Of a DNA stretch of 21,512 nt, positions 9,463-18,049 are shown in pieces. The stretch is from Hypsibius dujardini (taxonomy: Eukaryota; Tardigrada; Eutardigrada; Parachela; Hypsibiidae), in NCBI GenBank assembly GCA_001579985.1, contig LRSR01013205.1:1-21512 (forward strand), in the 5' to 3' direction. Numbering within the stretch: the first letter of the stretch is position 1; every line of letters begins with the position of its first letter. A program made the position numbers and the translations under genes. Under the pieces are notes generated by a model. The model had not been told where the DNA came from. It worked only from the letters and a program-made list of their open reading frames with translations, and searched no databases.

Positions 9463-9806
9463 CAGGTGTTAGGCCTCCGTCCCTACTAGGACGGAAGAAC
9501 CTGAACATACAAGCTATTAGACTGAATAATAGGAGAAGAATCGTGGGAAGACTTTACTGGTAGAGGAGAGAAGAGGTGAAGGGAAGGAACTCCTTAAATT
9601 ACTGTAGAACACACGCTTGTATAGTCAAGGATAAAGAATAGTTCCTGATCTAATGTACTAATTCCTGCCGACAGGGTAAACTATGTACGTGATAATAGCT
9701 GAGTAAGTACATTATAGAATGTGAGAGTAGATAGGAATGGGTTAGCTAGGTAGATAGATTATACTATTAGTAAGTGTTGCGTACATGTTGGCTACCACCC
9801 AACACT
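9463..9806 (-). mobile_element. Solo-LTR-like fossil, copy 1
   Basis: This is about 344 bp that match, in inverted orientation and at roughly 93-95% by eye, the sequence at 16455-17077 once the insertion in the latter is ignored. Read on the minus strand it starts TGTTGGGTGG, contains TATA-like and CAATAAA-like signals and a pyrimidine-rich tail, and ends near CTAACACCTG, as an LTR would. No internal retroelement genes lie on either side, so it is a solo remnant. The two copies are fairly young relative to each other. Confidence 0.6.
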
Positions 9807-11498
9807 GTCTGGAGTCTAGGATAGTTTGCAGGGAATCGATCGTAAGTCGTGGGGTCATTGAGAGGCGGATTGACGAGTTCATAACGGAATGCTACTGGAC
9901 GGGGTGCTATCCACTGAAGCTGATGGAAAACTGGCCAATTATCAATCCTAACTAAACGCCAATACAGAGAAAATCTTATGATTGACTTGGCCGTAGCTAT
10001 CGATGTGCAGTGTTAATGTTTAAAGCTATCTGAATAGCAATTCTGCCTGTCAGATGACGATGTTGGACGGGTTTAAGAATCCAAAAACCGTTGCGCGCAA
10101 GCAGCTGAGTTAATTTGACGCAAGAACGTCAAAGTAAAATTCTAATGTTAACACGACTTAACACTGAGGCATTTTGTCATCTCCTTTCGTGTCGCAATTG
10201 ATAGCACAGGTATACGAAACAGTAAATACTGCATGTCGCCCCTCCCCTTGGTGCAGTGGAGCAACATTATCAAAACATTTGTTTCAACTCCAGTTGTGAC
10301 ACTTTCATTGAATGTCCGTGAAGGTCCGGTCGCAGTTGATGAAACTGCTCTCCGAGGGGAATCCTAGAACCATGAATAAAATATTTGTGTTAATCATCAG
10401 GAAAACGAATTCTGTCAAGATTCCAGCCAACCTTTGCGTCTTTACCCCACATGATTTCTGGTACTGTACGCTTCCGATTTCAAGGGTTGATTTTAGGTCC
10501 GGCCCGAAAACACGTTCCGTCGTACGCTTGATTGTTCATTCAGATTCACTTAAACTTTATTGACTTGAAAATCCTGTGCAAACTTTGTGATGGAAAGACT
10601 GTTTTCCCGGTATTACGGGAGAGTCCGATTAATTTTGCGTGACGAGTGAATAATACGCGGCATTTTTTTAAATGAAATGAAACAATCAATCGACCAAAGT
10701 GGAAGAGCGATAATATTTTGTTCAATCATCATTTCAACCAAGCAAGGTAGCAAAGCCTGTCAGGCAAAAACCAATTGGCCAATCACGAACAAGTGAACGG
10801 AATTGAACGATCCGCTCAAACTTGATGTGAATCAGTGGGGGCGGGGCATAATCGACCCTTGAAACCTGTCCTAGGAACTGTGAATCTGCCGAGCCTGGCA
10901 CGTTAGGCAGGTTTTACTCAACAACGTCATTTCAAACGAATTTTCCTACCGTCTATGCCGAGAGGAGCCTTGCAATTTTAACGGGCGCAATTCTATGCGG
11001 ACATTAATTAAAGTTGCCAGTGACGGTTCCTTACAGCGAGCGGCTGCAACGTCCGACCGACCGACCCTAATCAGATTGTCATTTTCGATATAATGATGTT
11101 TATGCTCCAGACCTGGTATACCGTAAATTCTGCATTTTTCCATGCCGAAGTCACGCCATTCCCTTCTGCCGATTAGGAAAATGGGCTTGTACATTTTTAG
11201 TTGCATATTGCACAACAACCTCCACCCCCCCCCCGGGTCACAAAATCATGAATATTATATTAAAGATTAGAAGCCCAACAATAACCACCCAGAAGTTTGC
11301 CGAGTAATAAAGTATGGTAGGAGTAAAAATGGGCAAAAAATCTAGTGACGCAACTCTCGCGCAAAGAAAAGAACAGGTTCATGTATTGACTGCGATTGCG
11401 AATTGCAGCCACTACAAACGGTGCTTTGTTACTTTCTGCGCAGCAATGTCCGGGAGAAAAAGTACGAATGTTGTAATCTTTCGCAGCTCGTGATCTTT
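9807..11498. other. Intergenic, no gene recognised
   Basis: No open frame here has recognisable domains, consistent splice sites or a signal peptide. The frames at 10312-10563 (+) and 10946-11218 (-) are short and unsupported. The 3' end of the GPCR transcript probably extends into 11260-11498, but no AATAAA on the minus strand is close to the stop. Confidence 0.45.
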
Positions 11499-11775
11499 TC
11501 ATGCGCGTTCGTATCTGGGACGCGGAACGGGCACAACTACGACTTGCAAGCGACCGCAGCACGGGAAAAGGATTCTCCGAAATTGCCGCCAAAATAATAA
11601 GTACAGCACGGGTGACATGCAGTGCTGCGAAAGATTCAGCACCATCATGGCGTACCGTGTTTCAGTGCTGATGGAATTCTGCAAGAAAAATCCCACCATC
11701 GCGGGAATATTGGCGAGCATGGTGAAGCACACCACTGCCATACTCGCCATCACGGAACTCCAGACAATGCGTACC
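11499..11775 (-). CDS. GPCR exon 2: TM6, TM7 and C-tail
   Basis: The first base completes an Arg codon. The exon encodes VRIVWSSVMASMAVVCF (TM6), NLSQHCMSPVLYLLFW (TM7 with a variant NPxxY), then FRRILFPCCG, where the two cysteines are likely palmitoylated, and a short basic tail ending at TGA or equivalent stop at 11499. Confidence 0.82.
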
Positions 11776-11789
11776 CTGGAACCAAGAGT

Positions 11790-11830
11790 CTCGTTAAGGG
11801 TCGTCACAAGTCTGAACCAAGACCTCTCAT
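11790..11830 (+). repeat. Extra partial copy of the intronic element's end
   Basis: CTCGTTAAGGGTCGTCACAA and the bases after it match the terminal part of the element that starts at 11849 (CTCGTTTAGGGTCCTTACAG), in the same orientation and about 54 bp upstream. It sits within 20 bp of the splice acceptor of GPCR exon 2. Confidence 0.6.
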
Positions 11831-11848
11831 AGTAAGACCAGAGGCTCG

Positions 11849-12138
11849 TTTAGGGTCCTTACAGGTCGGACCAAAAACCCCTCACGCTAGGGCTAGGGGT
11901 GGGCAAAGAACCCCTCACACTAGGGCTAGGGGTGGGGCAAAGAACCCCTCACACTAGGGCTAGGGGTAGGCAAAGAACCCCTCACGCTAGGGCTAGGGGT
12001 GGGCAAAGAACCCCTCACGCTAGGGCTAGGGGTGGGCAAAGGAGCAAAATGCATTCATTTAAAGATTACATTATGTTCCTTTGCCCACCCCCGCCCCTAT
12101 CGTGAGGGGTCCTGGTTCCGACTTGTAAGAACCCTAAA
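11849..12138. mobile_element. Inverted-repeat element with internal minisatellite in GPCR intron
   Basis: The left end (TTTAGGGTCCTTACAGGTCG onward) and the right end, reverse-complemented (TTTAGGGTTCTTACAAGTCG onward), match for about 60 bp, through the first minisatellite unit and GGGCAAAG. The spacer of about 38 bp is AT-rich. The element fills most of the 375-bp intron and ends 11 bp from the splice donor. A further copy of the same end begins at about 21476. Confidence 0.8.
11876..12041. repeat. 33-bp minisatellite, five units
   Basis: Five head-to-tail units of about 33 bp (core ACCCCTCACGCTAGGGCTAG, then GGGTGGGCAAAG) with one 34-bp unit. The first unit is part of the left inverted repeat, so the array grew by tandem copying of the element's own terminus. 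Since 33 is a multiple of three it gives long open frames in several phases; these are artefacts. Confidence 0.9.
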
Positions 12139-12150
12139 GGTGTCCCTTAC

Positions 12151-12920
12151 CTGGATTGGGGCACCGGCGCCAACGAAGAGAGACGTCGCCGAGCTCGAAG
12201 TCTGTTCCGTCTGCGTTGAAGGCCATGCGAGATGGCAATCATCAGCATGCGAAGTTGGCAGACAAACAGCACCAGCATGTAGATCGGACCGTTAGCCACT
12301 CGCCACACGAGGATTCCCACGCTGGTACCTGGCGAGAAGTAGTAAGGCTTCGCGCAGTCCAGAACGATAATGTCGTTCCAATGGACAACGTAAACTGGGC
12401 CGACCAAGAGGAGAGACGCCCCAAAAATGACCACAACTATGGCCCAAAGCGTTTTCTTGCTGGAAATGACCGTTCGATACTTGAAGGCAAACTCGACCGA
12501 GAGCCAGCGATCAATCGAGATAAGGACGTTAGCGAGGATGCCCGTGGTGATGGTGTAGAGGGGGAATACAGCCCCGAAGAGCCGGATGAGGGTGACGGTC
12601 GACCTCGTCAACGGTTACAGCCGCAACGGTCCCAGCAGGATCGTACACAGCCCCGCGAGAAAGGAGGTCACGGCCAAGGCTACGTGAAGGAAAATATACG
12701 GTTCCTTGTGGCGCCAGAAGGCGAAGACGACGAGATTGAAGAGTTGTGCGGCGGTGATGACGGTCCCGAAGATGATGGACGGTAGCATGATGGCCCTCCA
12801 TTCGGCGGGAGTGATGGACGGACAAGTGGTTTGATTGGACAATGATGTATTTGATCTATTAACAAACGAAATATTCATACCCAAGGATGCGCTGTTTGTA
12901 TGTGAATGGGATTGATTCAT
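12151..12920 (-). CDS. GPCR exon 1: N-terminus to TM5 and intracellular loop 3
   Basis: The ATG is at 12920-12918; the start is chosen because it is the first ATG of the open frame and is followed by a glycosylated N-terminus and TM1. The in-frame TAA is at 12617-12615. A TTG-initiated frame downstream of it (from 12611) would lack TM1-TM2 and is not a likely independent protein. The exon ends in the arginine-rich loop QRRRNRLRARRR. Confidence 0.8.
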
Positions 12921-13729
12921 CCTGTTACGCTGACCTTTCTCTCAATTCAAGATGCAAAGAATGAGCTCTGCAGTGGTTGCCGTGTTCCTTTCATGATTAT
13001 AAGCCCAAACGAGTCAAATTGATCAGCCGACATGATTCAGGCATGTGTATTGTTATCGTACAAATTTTTGTAATTTCAAGTACCTCGCGTGATTATTAAC
13101 TTAATGGCCAAGACATTCTACCATAGCTCACATGATTCTTGCACGGTTGAAGTGCGTCGAATTGATCTGAGATCATTGCGTGCTACACGTGTGAAAAGAA
13201 TTTAGGGCTGTAAAGACTAATCAAACAGAAGTTGAATAAAGGAATTTTACAATGGTAATTAAACCCCACGGCCCTTTTTCTCCGTAATTACAGGTGACAC
13301 CGCCGGGGTTTTCTTGTTTCTAATTGAGATAATTGTCATCATGGGAAAGACTATTAAATTCGTCTTAATTTCGAGGTCCCTCCTCGTTTTGTTTGCAGAG
13401 AGGAAGATCCTCGCACTAAAGTGGATTCACGGTTCCGGTTGTTTTCTGTCCTGATGCAGATTCGATATGTTTTGCGCTAACCGCAGATTTATCTGGAAAT
13501 AAGATGTCCCAAAATGTAGACTCATCATCGTCTTGGACTAACAGTTGATACCTAACCCGGCATGACCTTCACGGAGGGTTTAAGTACTAGGCCATGTTAG
13601 CGCCATGACCTTCACGGAGGGAGGGTTTAAATACTAGGCCATGTTAGCGCCATGATCATCTCTTAATTTTCCAAAGAGCGCAGACTTCGCAGAATTGTCA
13701 GAGAATTGTAAGAGTTATAAGCAAATGAC
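12921..13729. other. GPCR upstream region, no further gene
   Basis: This is the presumed promoter side of the minus-strand GPCR; I see no clear TATA box. The only structured feature is a two-unit tandem repeat at 13560-13650. Confidence 0.45.
13560..13650. repeat. Two-unit tandem repeat, about 45 bp
   Basis: CATGACCTTCACGGAGGG, then TTTAAGTACTAGGCCATG and TTAGCGC, occurs twice in succession; the second unit has an extra AGGG and one substitution (TTTAAATACTAGG). Confidence 0.85.
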
Positions 13730-13915
13730 CGTTTTTGGTTATCTTGAATAACATTGAAATAAAGTTGAACAACAGCTGTCCTTTAAATTTGTTTTTCTGG
13801 TTTTGCTTTGCGGCATCGAAAAAATAAATCAGAAAAAAAAGAAAGCGCATGGATAATATTTATCAGATTTGTTGGATTTTAGCGTATCGGGAAATCTGAG
13901 TACTAGCGGTAGCGG
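13730..13915 (+). repeat. Dispersed repeat family R1, copy 2 (unfilled site)
   Basis: It matches 5366-5400 plus 6228-6415 but lacks the fold-back element. The stretch from GAATAACA to CAGCTG is 33 bp here and 33 bp in copy 1 after removal of the element and one TTA. It therefore records the state before insertion. Confidence 0.7.
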
Positions 13916-13992
13916 CGCCGACCTCTTGGTTTCATTGAATATGCCGATAAACCATGCCGATATCGGGCACGGTTCTGAACGCCTTTCTTGGG

Positions 13993-14430
13993 CAGAATTT
14001 CAAAGCTCCGAAAACACTGGAAGGTTCCATTTGTTCTGATTTTCACTTCAGTAACTTCCATTTTAAAAAACGCTTCGATTTCAAGATTTTTGACACTGTC
14101 CCTTTGCAAATTCAATTTCAAACTGTTTGGCATTAGTAGAATTATTTTTGGATATCAGGGGGCGGAGTTACTGGTCTTTTCCGGAATGTCACTCGGAAGT
14201 TTTCGGTCTGAGTTGAAACTGACCCATAGCTCCGCCCCCTCACATCTAAAAAATATTCAGATAATGTCAATCAATTTCAAATTGATTTTGAAGACGACTT
14301 TTTGAATTCAAAAGTCAAAAGTCAAAAGTCAAAAGTCAAAAGTTTTAAATTCAATTTGTTTCTAAAAATCGAAGTTTCTACAATGTAAATCAGCAAAAAC
14401 TGAAACTTTCAGTGTTTTCCTTACTTTGAA
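13993..14430 (+). repeat. Dispersed repeat family R2, copy 2
   Basis: It is collinear with copy 1 in the ABCG intron. Its core hairpin is better kept: GGGGGCGGAG at 14158-14167 faces CTCCGCCCCC at 14230-14239, extended by the CCATAGC block. A heptamer array (AAAAGTC, about five units, 14308-14343) lies inside it and is absent from copy 1, so it arose later. Confidence 0.65.
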
Positions 14431-14770
14431 GTCTGCCATACACTCAAAACCTATTAATTAAAATAAGTTTTTTTGGAGTTTGTTATCTCGCTGAACTTTG
14501 AGCAGAATATTCATATCATTATGGGTACGAATGGCTGTTTAGTCAGCCTGCGTACAAGCGATGAAATTCGTTTAAAGGAACTTTGAGGTATATTGTTAAG
14601 CCAACCATTGAGTCCGCACGGGCCTCTTTGTGGATAAACTTGGAAAAGTTAGGCATAGTTAAGATGTCATTTTTAAGATAATTGTCAGTAAACCTTTCAT
14701 CTGAATGTAAACTGGGCAACGTGTGACGGTGACCCTGATGAGCTACTTCCGGCTAAGTATGAGAAAAACT
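14431..14770. other. Intergenic, nothing recognised
   Basis: AT-rich sequence with no supported gene, repeat or RNA structure. Confidence 0.4.
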
Positions 14771-14774
14771 GAAC

Positions 14775-15071
14775 CGAAGTATTTAAAAGAACCCTTTTCG
14801 TCGGTTTTTAAAAAAGACTGCGAAAAAGGAACCGGTTATCCCGAAGGAGCGAACCGTGCGGAACCGGTTGGAACCGGTTCCAAATGAATACGAAACGGTA
14901 AACCGGTTCGGTTCGGTCCGGTTCGGTTCTATGCAGTGCAATTTCTAAAAAGACCGGACCCTTTAGAACCTGTTTCGCAATGGAATTGGATAGCTGGAAC
15001 CGGTTAAGCTGAGGACCAAACTGAACCGGAACCGGAACCGGAGCCGTATGTGGAACCGGTTGCCATCCCTA
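14775..15071. mobile_element. hAT-like element debris rich in AACCGG
   Basis: Many AACCGGTTC and GGTTCGGTTC blocks lie in both orientations. The right side ends GGAACCGGTTGCCATCCCTA, whose reverse complement TAGGGATGGCAACCGG resembles known hAT termini. I cannot find the matching left terminus, so the copy appears truncated or its left boundary is decayed. Confidence 0.5.
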
Positions 15072-15474
15072 CAAGTCCCTCTGTGCACCTTACTCAAAAC
15101 CGTAGGGCAACTGGATGGACTTTTTGAGATTTAGTTTTCTGCCTTAACTACCTCATTAATGAGAACAAATTCTGACTCGGTAACGTAACGTGCCTTAGCT
15201 CAAGACAACAGTCATGCGAGCACAGAATGGCCAAGAGAGATGAAAGGTTCTCTTCTCATATGTGACTCGTTCCTCGGAAGGAAATGTCGAGTAGGGACAA
15301 AGCCGTTTTATAAAGTGTCCCTTGAGCACCTGCGCACCTGCGCACCGCTCACCATCCCTTGAGCGGACGGTGAAAGACGTTCGTTCCCTTTCGCACCCTT
15401 GCCCATTGCCGGTTCATCCACGTTAAGGTAATCTCTCTCGATTCGTATCCCTCTCAGCTGATGCACAATTAAGG
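15072..15474. other. Intergenic, no gene recognised
   Basis: Short minus-strand open frames extend into the neighbouring MITE and show no family resemblance. Confidence 0.4.
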
Positions 15475-15476
15475 TA

Positions 15477-15609
15477 CTGTATTTTCGCGTTAGACAGGGA
15501 CAGCATACGAGCTGTGGAACGTTTAATCGGCCACGCGGCGCTTGTGCTGTGTGTACGGTGCACACGTTCCACTCCAGTATGACTGTCCCTGTCTAACGCG
15601 AAATTACAG
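15477..15609. mobile_element. 133-bp TA-flanked MITE, Tc1/mariner type
   Basis: The left end CTGTATTTTCGCGTTAGACA and the reverse-complemented right end CTGTAATTTCGCGTTAGACA match for about 27 bp with one difference, and both sides are flanked by TA (15475-15476 and 15610-15611). The size, TA target and CTGTA start fit a non-autonomous Tc1/mariner element. Confidence 0.85.
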
Positions 15610-15901
15610 TACACTCAGAACGCACGGGACTCGATTATAACAGACCACTAGAGCCAAACTATTTTGTGTGGATATAGTCTACTTTGAGTGGTACCAAGGG
15701 CCTTGTTTAGGGCTTATGCTACAAGCCCCCCCTTCTTGTCCCCTTCCACTTTCGTTGTTTTCGATGTTGACTGTTGTTCTCTAACTTGATCATTTGAAGA
15801 TTTCGGATGCCCATAATCTTGATGGGCAGATGAAGGAATCTGATATCCAGATCTCGCACAAAAAAAATCAAATCATTGGGAAACCCAGAGCAGGCTGCCC
15901 C

Positions 15902-16021
15902 ATGCGCACCGCTAGTGTAGGCTACTTTGTTGTAGTTTTCTTGCTGGCGAGTATGACACACTGTGTGTACAAAGACAACTCGACATTTACAGGGAAACTG
16001 CCATACTACTCTTGCTATTAG
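15902..16021 (+). CDS. Possible small secreted peptide, 39 residues
   Basis: The frame opens MRTASVGYFVVVFLLASM, a good signal-peptide shape, followed by a short tail with one sequon (DNST) and ending KLPYYSCY before TAG. It could be a tiny secreted peptide or the first exon of a larger gene: an acceptor-like TTTACAG lies at 15986-15992 in front of a longer open frame in another phase. No family is recognised and there is no promoter support, so chance is a real alternative. Confidence 0.25.
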   Translation: MRTASVGYFVVVFLLASMTHCVYKDNSTFTGKLPYYSCY

Positions 16022-16332
16022 CATACGAGCGCATTAAGCAGCCATGTCATGTCGTCGTTGCTCATTTGAAATCTGAGCTTTTGCGGCACCCAGAATTACC
16101 TTGTATGGACGACGTCATCCACGATGAGCCTGCAGCAGAGTGTGATGAATGTCAACCGCTGGCTGGCCCTTTTGCGATCCTTCTGGTATCGCACGAAGAT
16201 CCCTTCTTCCGGCCTGTAGACCACCTTGACAGTGTTCGCCCGTCAACAGCTGCTGTATTGGTCACTTTTCATCGCCGATCTGCTGAATATGCAGATATTG
16301 TTCTTTTAATACGATATTTTGCCACATTATAA
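15993..16332 (+). CDS. Unsupported open frame, hypothetical
   Basis: An open frame runs from the acceptor-like TTTACAG to a stop at 16330-16332, with base composition richer in GC than the flanks and six cysteines and acidic clusters (ELPCMDDVIHDE, AECDECQPLAG). It has no ATG of its own at the start and no recognised domain. It could be a real exon, decayed transposon coding sequence, or chance. Confidence 0.2.
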
Positions 16333-16454
16333 TATTTTATTAAATACTTTCAAAAATATATTAAAATGACACTGAACCAAAAGCACGACAGAGCTTATAT
16401 TAAATAAGGCAGAGCACCATAAGCATCAAGTCCTCTATTTTAGTTTAATAAGTC

Positions 16455-17077
16455 TGTGCTGGGTGGTACCCAACAGTTACGCAATACTTACAATAGTATA
16501 ATCTATCTACCTAGTTACCGTATTCCCCCGATCTCAAGGGACAGTTAAGCCCCACCCCCTTCAGTCATCGGTTGACTGTTCAATCGGATTCACTGTGTCG
16601 TGATTGGTTGAAATTTAAGAGCAACTTGCCAGCGATTGATTGATTGATTAAGCGGAATTTCTTGGCGCACTTATTGAATCAGTTGATTGATTGATTGTAG
16701 GTAAACAAAAGCAAACGGTGATGAACAGATAAGATCCGGGGTGGATCAAATTAACTGGTAGGGCAAAAAAGTGTCCCTTGAGATCGGGGGAATACGGTAA
16801 CCCATTCCTATCTAACCTCACATTCTATAATGTACTTACTCAGCTATTATCACGTACATAGTTTACCCTGTCGGCAGGAACTAGTACGTTAGATCAGAAA
16901 CTATTCTTTATTCTTGACTATATAAGCGTGTTCTACATTAATTTAAGGAGTTCCTTCCCTTCACCAATTTTCTCTTCTACCAATAAAGTCTTCCCAGAAT
17001 TCTTCTCCTATTATTCAGTCTAATAGCTTGTATGTTCAGGTTCTTCCGTCCTAGTAGGGACGGAGGCCTAACACCTG
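16455..17077 (+). mobile_element. Solo-LTR-like fossil, copy 2, with a MITE inside
   Basis: It starts TGTGCTGGGTGG, has a TATA box (ACTATATAAG, about 16917-16926), a CAATAAAG poly(A) signal about 60 bp further, a pyrimidine-rich tail with a CCGTCC/GGACGG hairpin, and ends near CTAACACCTG. It is flanked by the 5-bp duplication AAGTC (16450-16454 and 17078-17082). These are LTR hallmarks; the internal genes are absent. The 280-bp MITE at 16518-16797 is inserted in it. The superfamily cannot be set without coding sequence; Ty1/copia, Ty3/gypsy or BEL are all possible. Confidence 0.65.
16518..16797. mobile_element. 280-bp TA-flanked MITE nested in the LTR copy
   Basis: Perfect 26-bp terminal inverted repeats (CCGTATTCCCCCGATCTCAA, then GGGACA) with TA on both sides (16516-16517, 16798-16799). 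The other LTR copy at 9463-9806 has a single TA at the matching place, so the duplication and the boundaries are confirmed inside this window. The interior is non-coding and holds GATTGATTGATT runs. Confidence 0.92.
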
Positions 17078-17082
17078 AAGTC

Positions 17083-18049
17083 GTTTGAGTTTATATTTTA
17101 ATCTATTAATTTAAAATAAATAGAAACCAAAAAAGCTGGGATCTCGATAAGCCTGTTAGTATATTAACAAACACTGCATGCAGGCTCAACCGCTGCCGCA
17201 ATATTTCCTCCCCTGTTTACCAGGCCACCAATCAAGTCGTGAGGCGTGGCGCCCTTGGCTTTTCTCATTTTTAACTATCCATTTCAACAAATTGCCTCTT
17301 GACAAATTGAGCGTTCCGATTGTTTTGGCCAACGTTGTATGCTACACAAGAGAAATAAGGGAAAGATGTGAAATCCGAAGGGTCTCGAAACATGATAAAC
17401 CGGTTTTCTTTGCAGTGGCCATCTACAGAAAATAGAGAGAGAATCTTTAAATGTTTTTGCATAAGAGTCCTTTTCCGTGCAGTAAAAAGAAAGTTTGTTG
17501 TTGAATAAGTGCCACAAAAAATTAAAACCGTTGGGCTTTAAAACCAATAACATATTACATATGCAGAAAAACATTAAAATATTTATAAAATGTTTGTACA
17601 CGATCCGACAATGAGTCGTGTACACATTTTTGCGGCAAGTATATTTAAGTTCATTGAAAACAAATTAAAAATTAGGATGATTGACTGCTTCATTTTTCCG
17701 TTGGTAAACATCATCTCTAACTCTAACGACATCTTCTCACACATGGGGCCTCTCGTTTTATTCCAGCCGCCACTTGGGCTGTTAAATCCGTTTCTTTGTG
17801 GAACCGTTTTAACATCGTAAATTCGGTATACGTCGCAATAATCGCCCTTCAAGACAGGGTGCTAATCCCTTAAGACCCGCATTTATGATCAGCTTCGACG
17901 GAAAATCTTGTACCGCCCTTCCTATCCCATTAAAAGTACTCCTCCTTGCTGCAACGTAGAGGCTCAAATTCAGCAATAAGATTTTACTTTAACATCGCTT
18001 TATCAGGGCATCACTATTTTGGAATAACTTTATATTTTTAATTCGAATA
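17083..18049. other. Intergenic and receptor promoter side, no gene recognised
   Basis: Open frames on both strands (17178-17435, 17590-17820 and their minus-strand shadows) lack domains. A hairpin lies at 17587-17630. The last 200 bp should contain the receptor's promoter; a CTTTATATT at about 18027 is a weak TATA candidate. Confidence 0.4.
17587..17630. repeat. Hairpin with 15-bp stem and 2-nt bulge
   Basis: AAAATG and TGTACACGA (17587-17592, 17595-17603) pair with TCGTGTACA and CATTTT (17616-17630), leaving a 12-nt loop and a TT bulge. It is too short for a pre-miRNA; it may be a small inverted-repeat remnant. Confidence 0.7.

Larger units (their letters stand above)
11499..12920 (-). pseudogene. 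Rhodopsin-like (class A) GPCR with one in-frame stop
   Basis: Exon 1 is 12151-12920, exon 2 is 11499-11775, with a 375-bp intron (CAG|GTAAGG, GGTTCCAG|G). The joined frame has 348 codons before the final stop and shows a complete seven-helix plan: an N-terminus with five N-glycosylation sequons, TM1 with the conserved Asn (AQLFNLVVF), TM2 (LHVALAVTSFLAG), TM3 ending in DRW in place of DRY (LISIDRWLSV), TM4 with Trp (LWAIVVVIFG), an extracellular-loop-2 Cys (VLDCAKPYY), TM5, a short basic loop, TM6 without the usual CWxP, TM7 with SPVLY for NPxxY, and a helix 8 ending in CC. Codon 102 is TAA, between TM2 and TM3; the frame is the same on both sides. Everything else is intact, so this is a recent pseudogene, an allele, a sequencing error or a read-through case. 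The ligand is unknown. Confidence 0.85.

Noticed and set aside
11876-12041. CRISPR-like array
   Set aside because: Units are adjacent with no spacers, in a eukaryotic intron; it is a minisatellite.
11622-12105. Open frames with GKEPLTLGLG- or RTPHTRARG-type repeats
   Set aside because: They are translations of the 33-bp minisatellite and overlap the GPCR intron.
12601-12620. A 15-nt GT...AG stretch containing the GPCR stop that, if removed, would keep the frame
   Set aside because: Fifteen nucleotides is far too short for an animal spliceosomal intron; a plain nonsense change or error is simpler.
12156-12785. Long plus-strand open frame of 209 codons
   Set aside because: It is the antisense shadow of GPCR exon 1; the minus-strand frame has the seven-helix pattern.
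9463-17077. One giant element (Polinton-like) with the two inverted repeats as its ends
   Set aside because: The repeats carry LTR-type TATA and poly(A) signals, copy 2 has its own 5-bp duplication, the interior holds a host GPCR, and no capsid, polymerase or integrase sequence is visible.
17040-17078. Helitron 3' end (hairpin followed by CTGA)
   Set aside because: The base after CTGA is A, not T, the other end lacks a TC start, and the LTR reading explains the whole repeat better.
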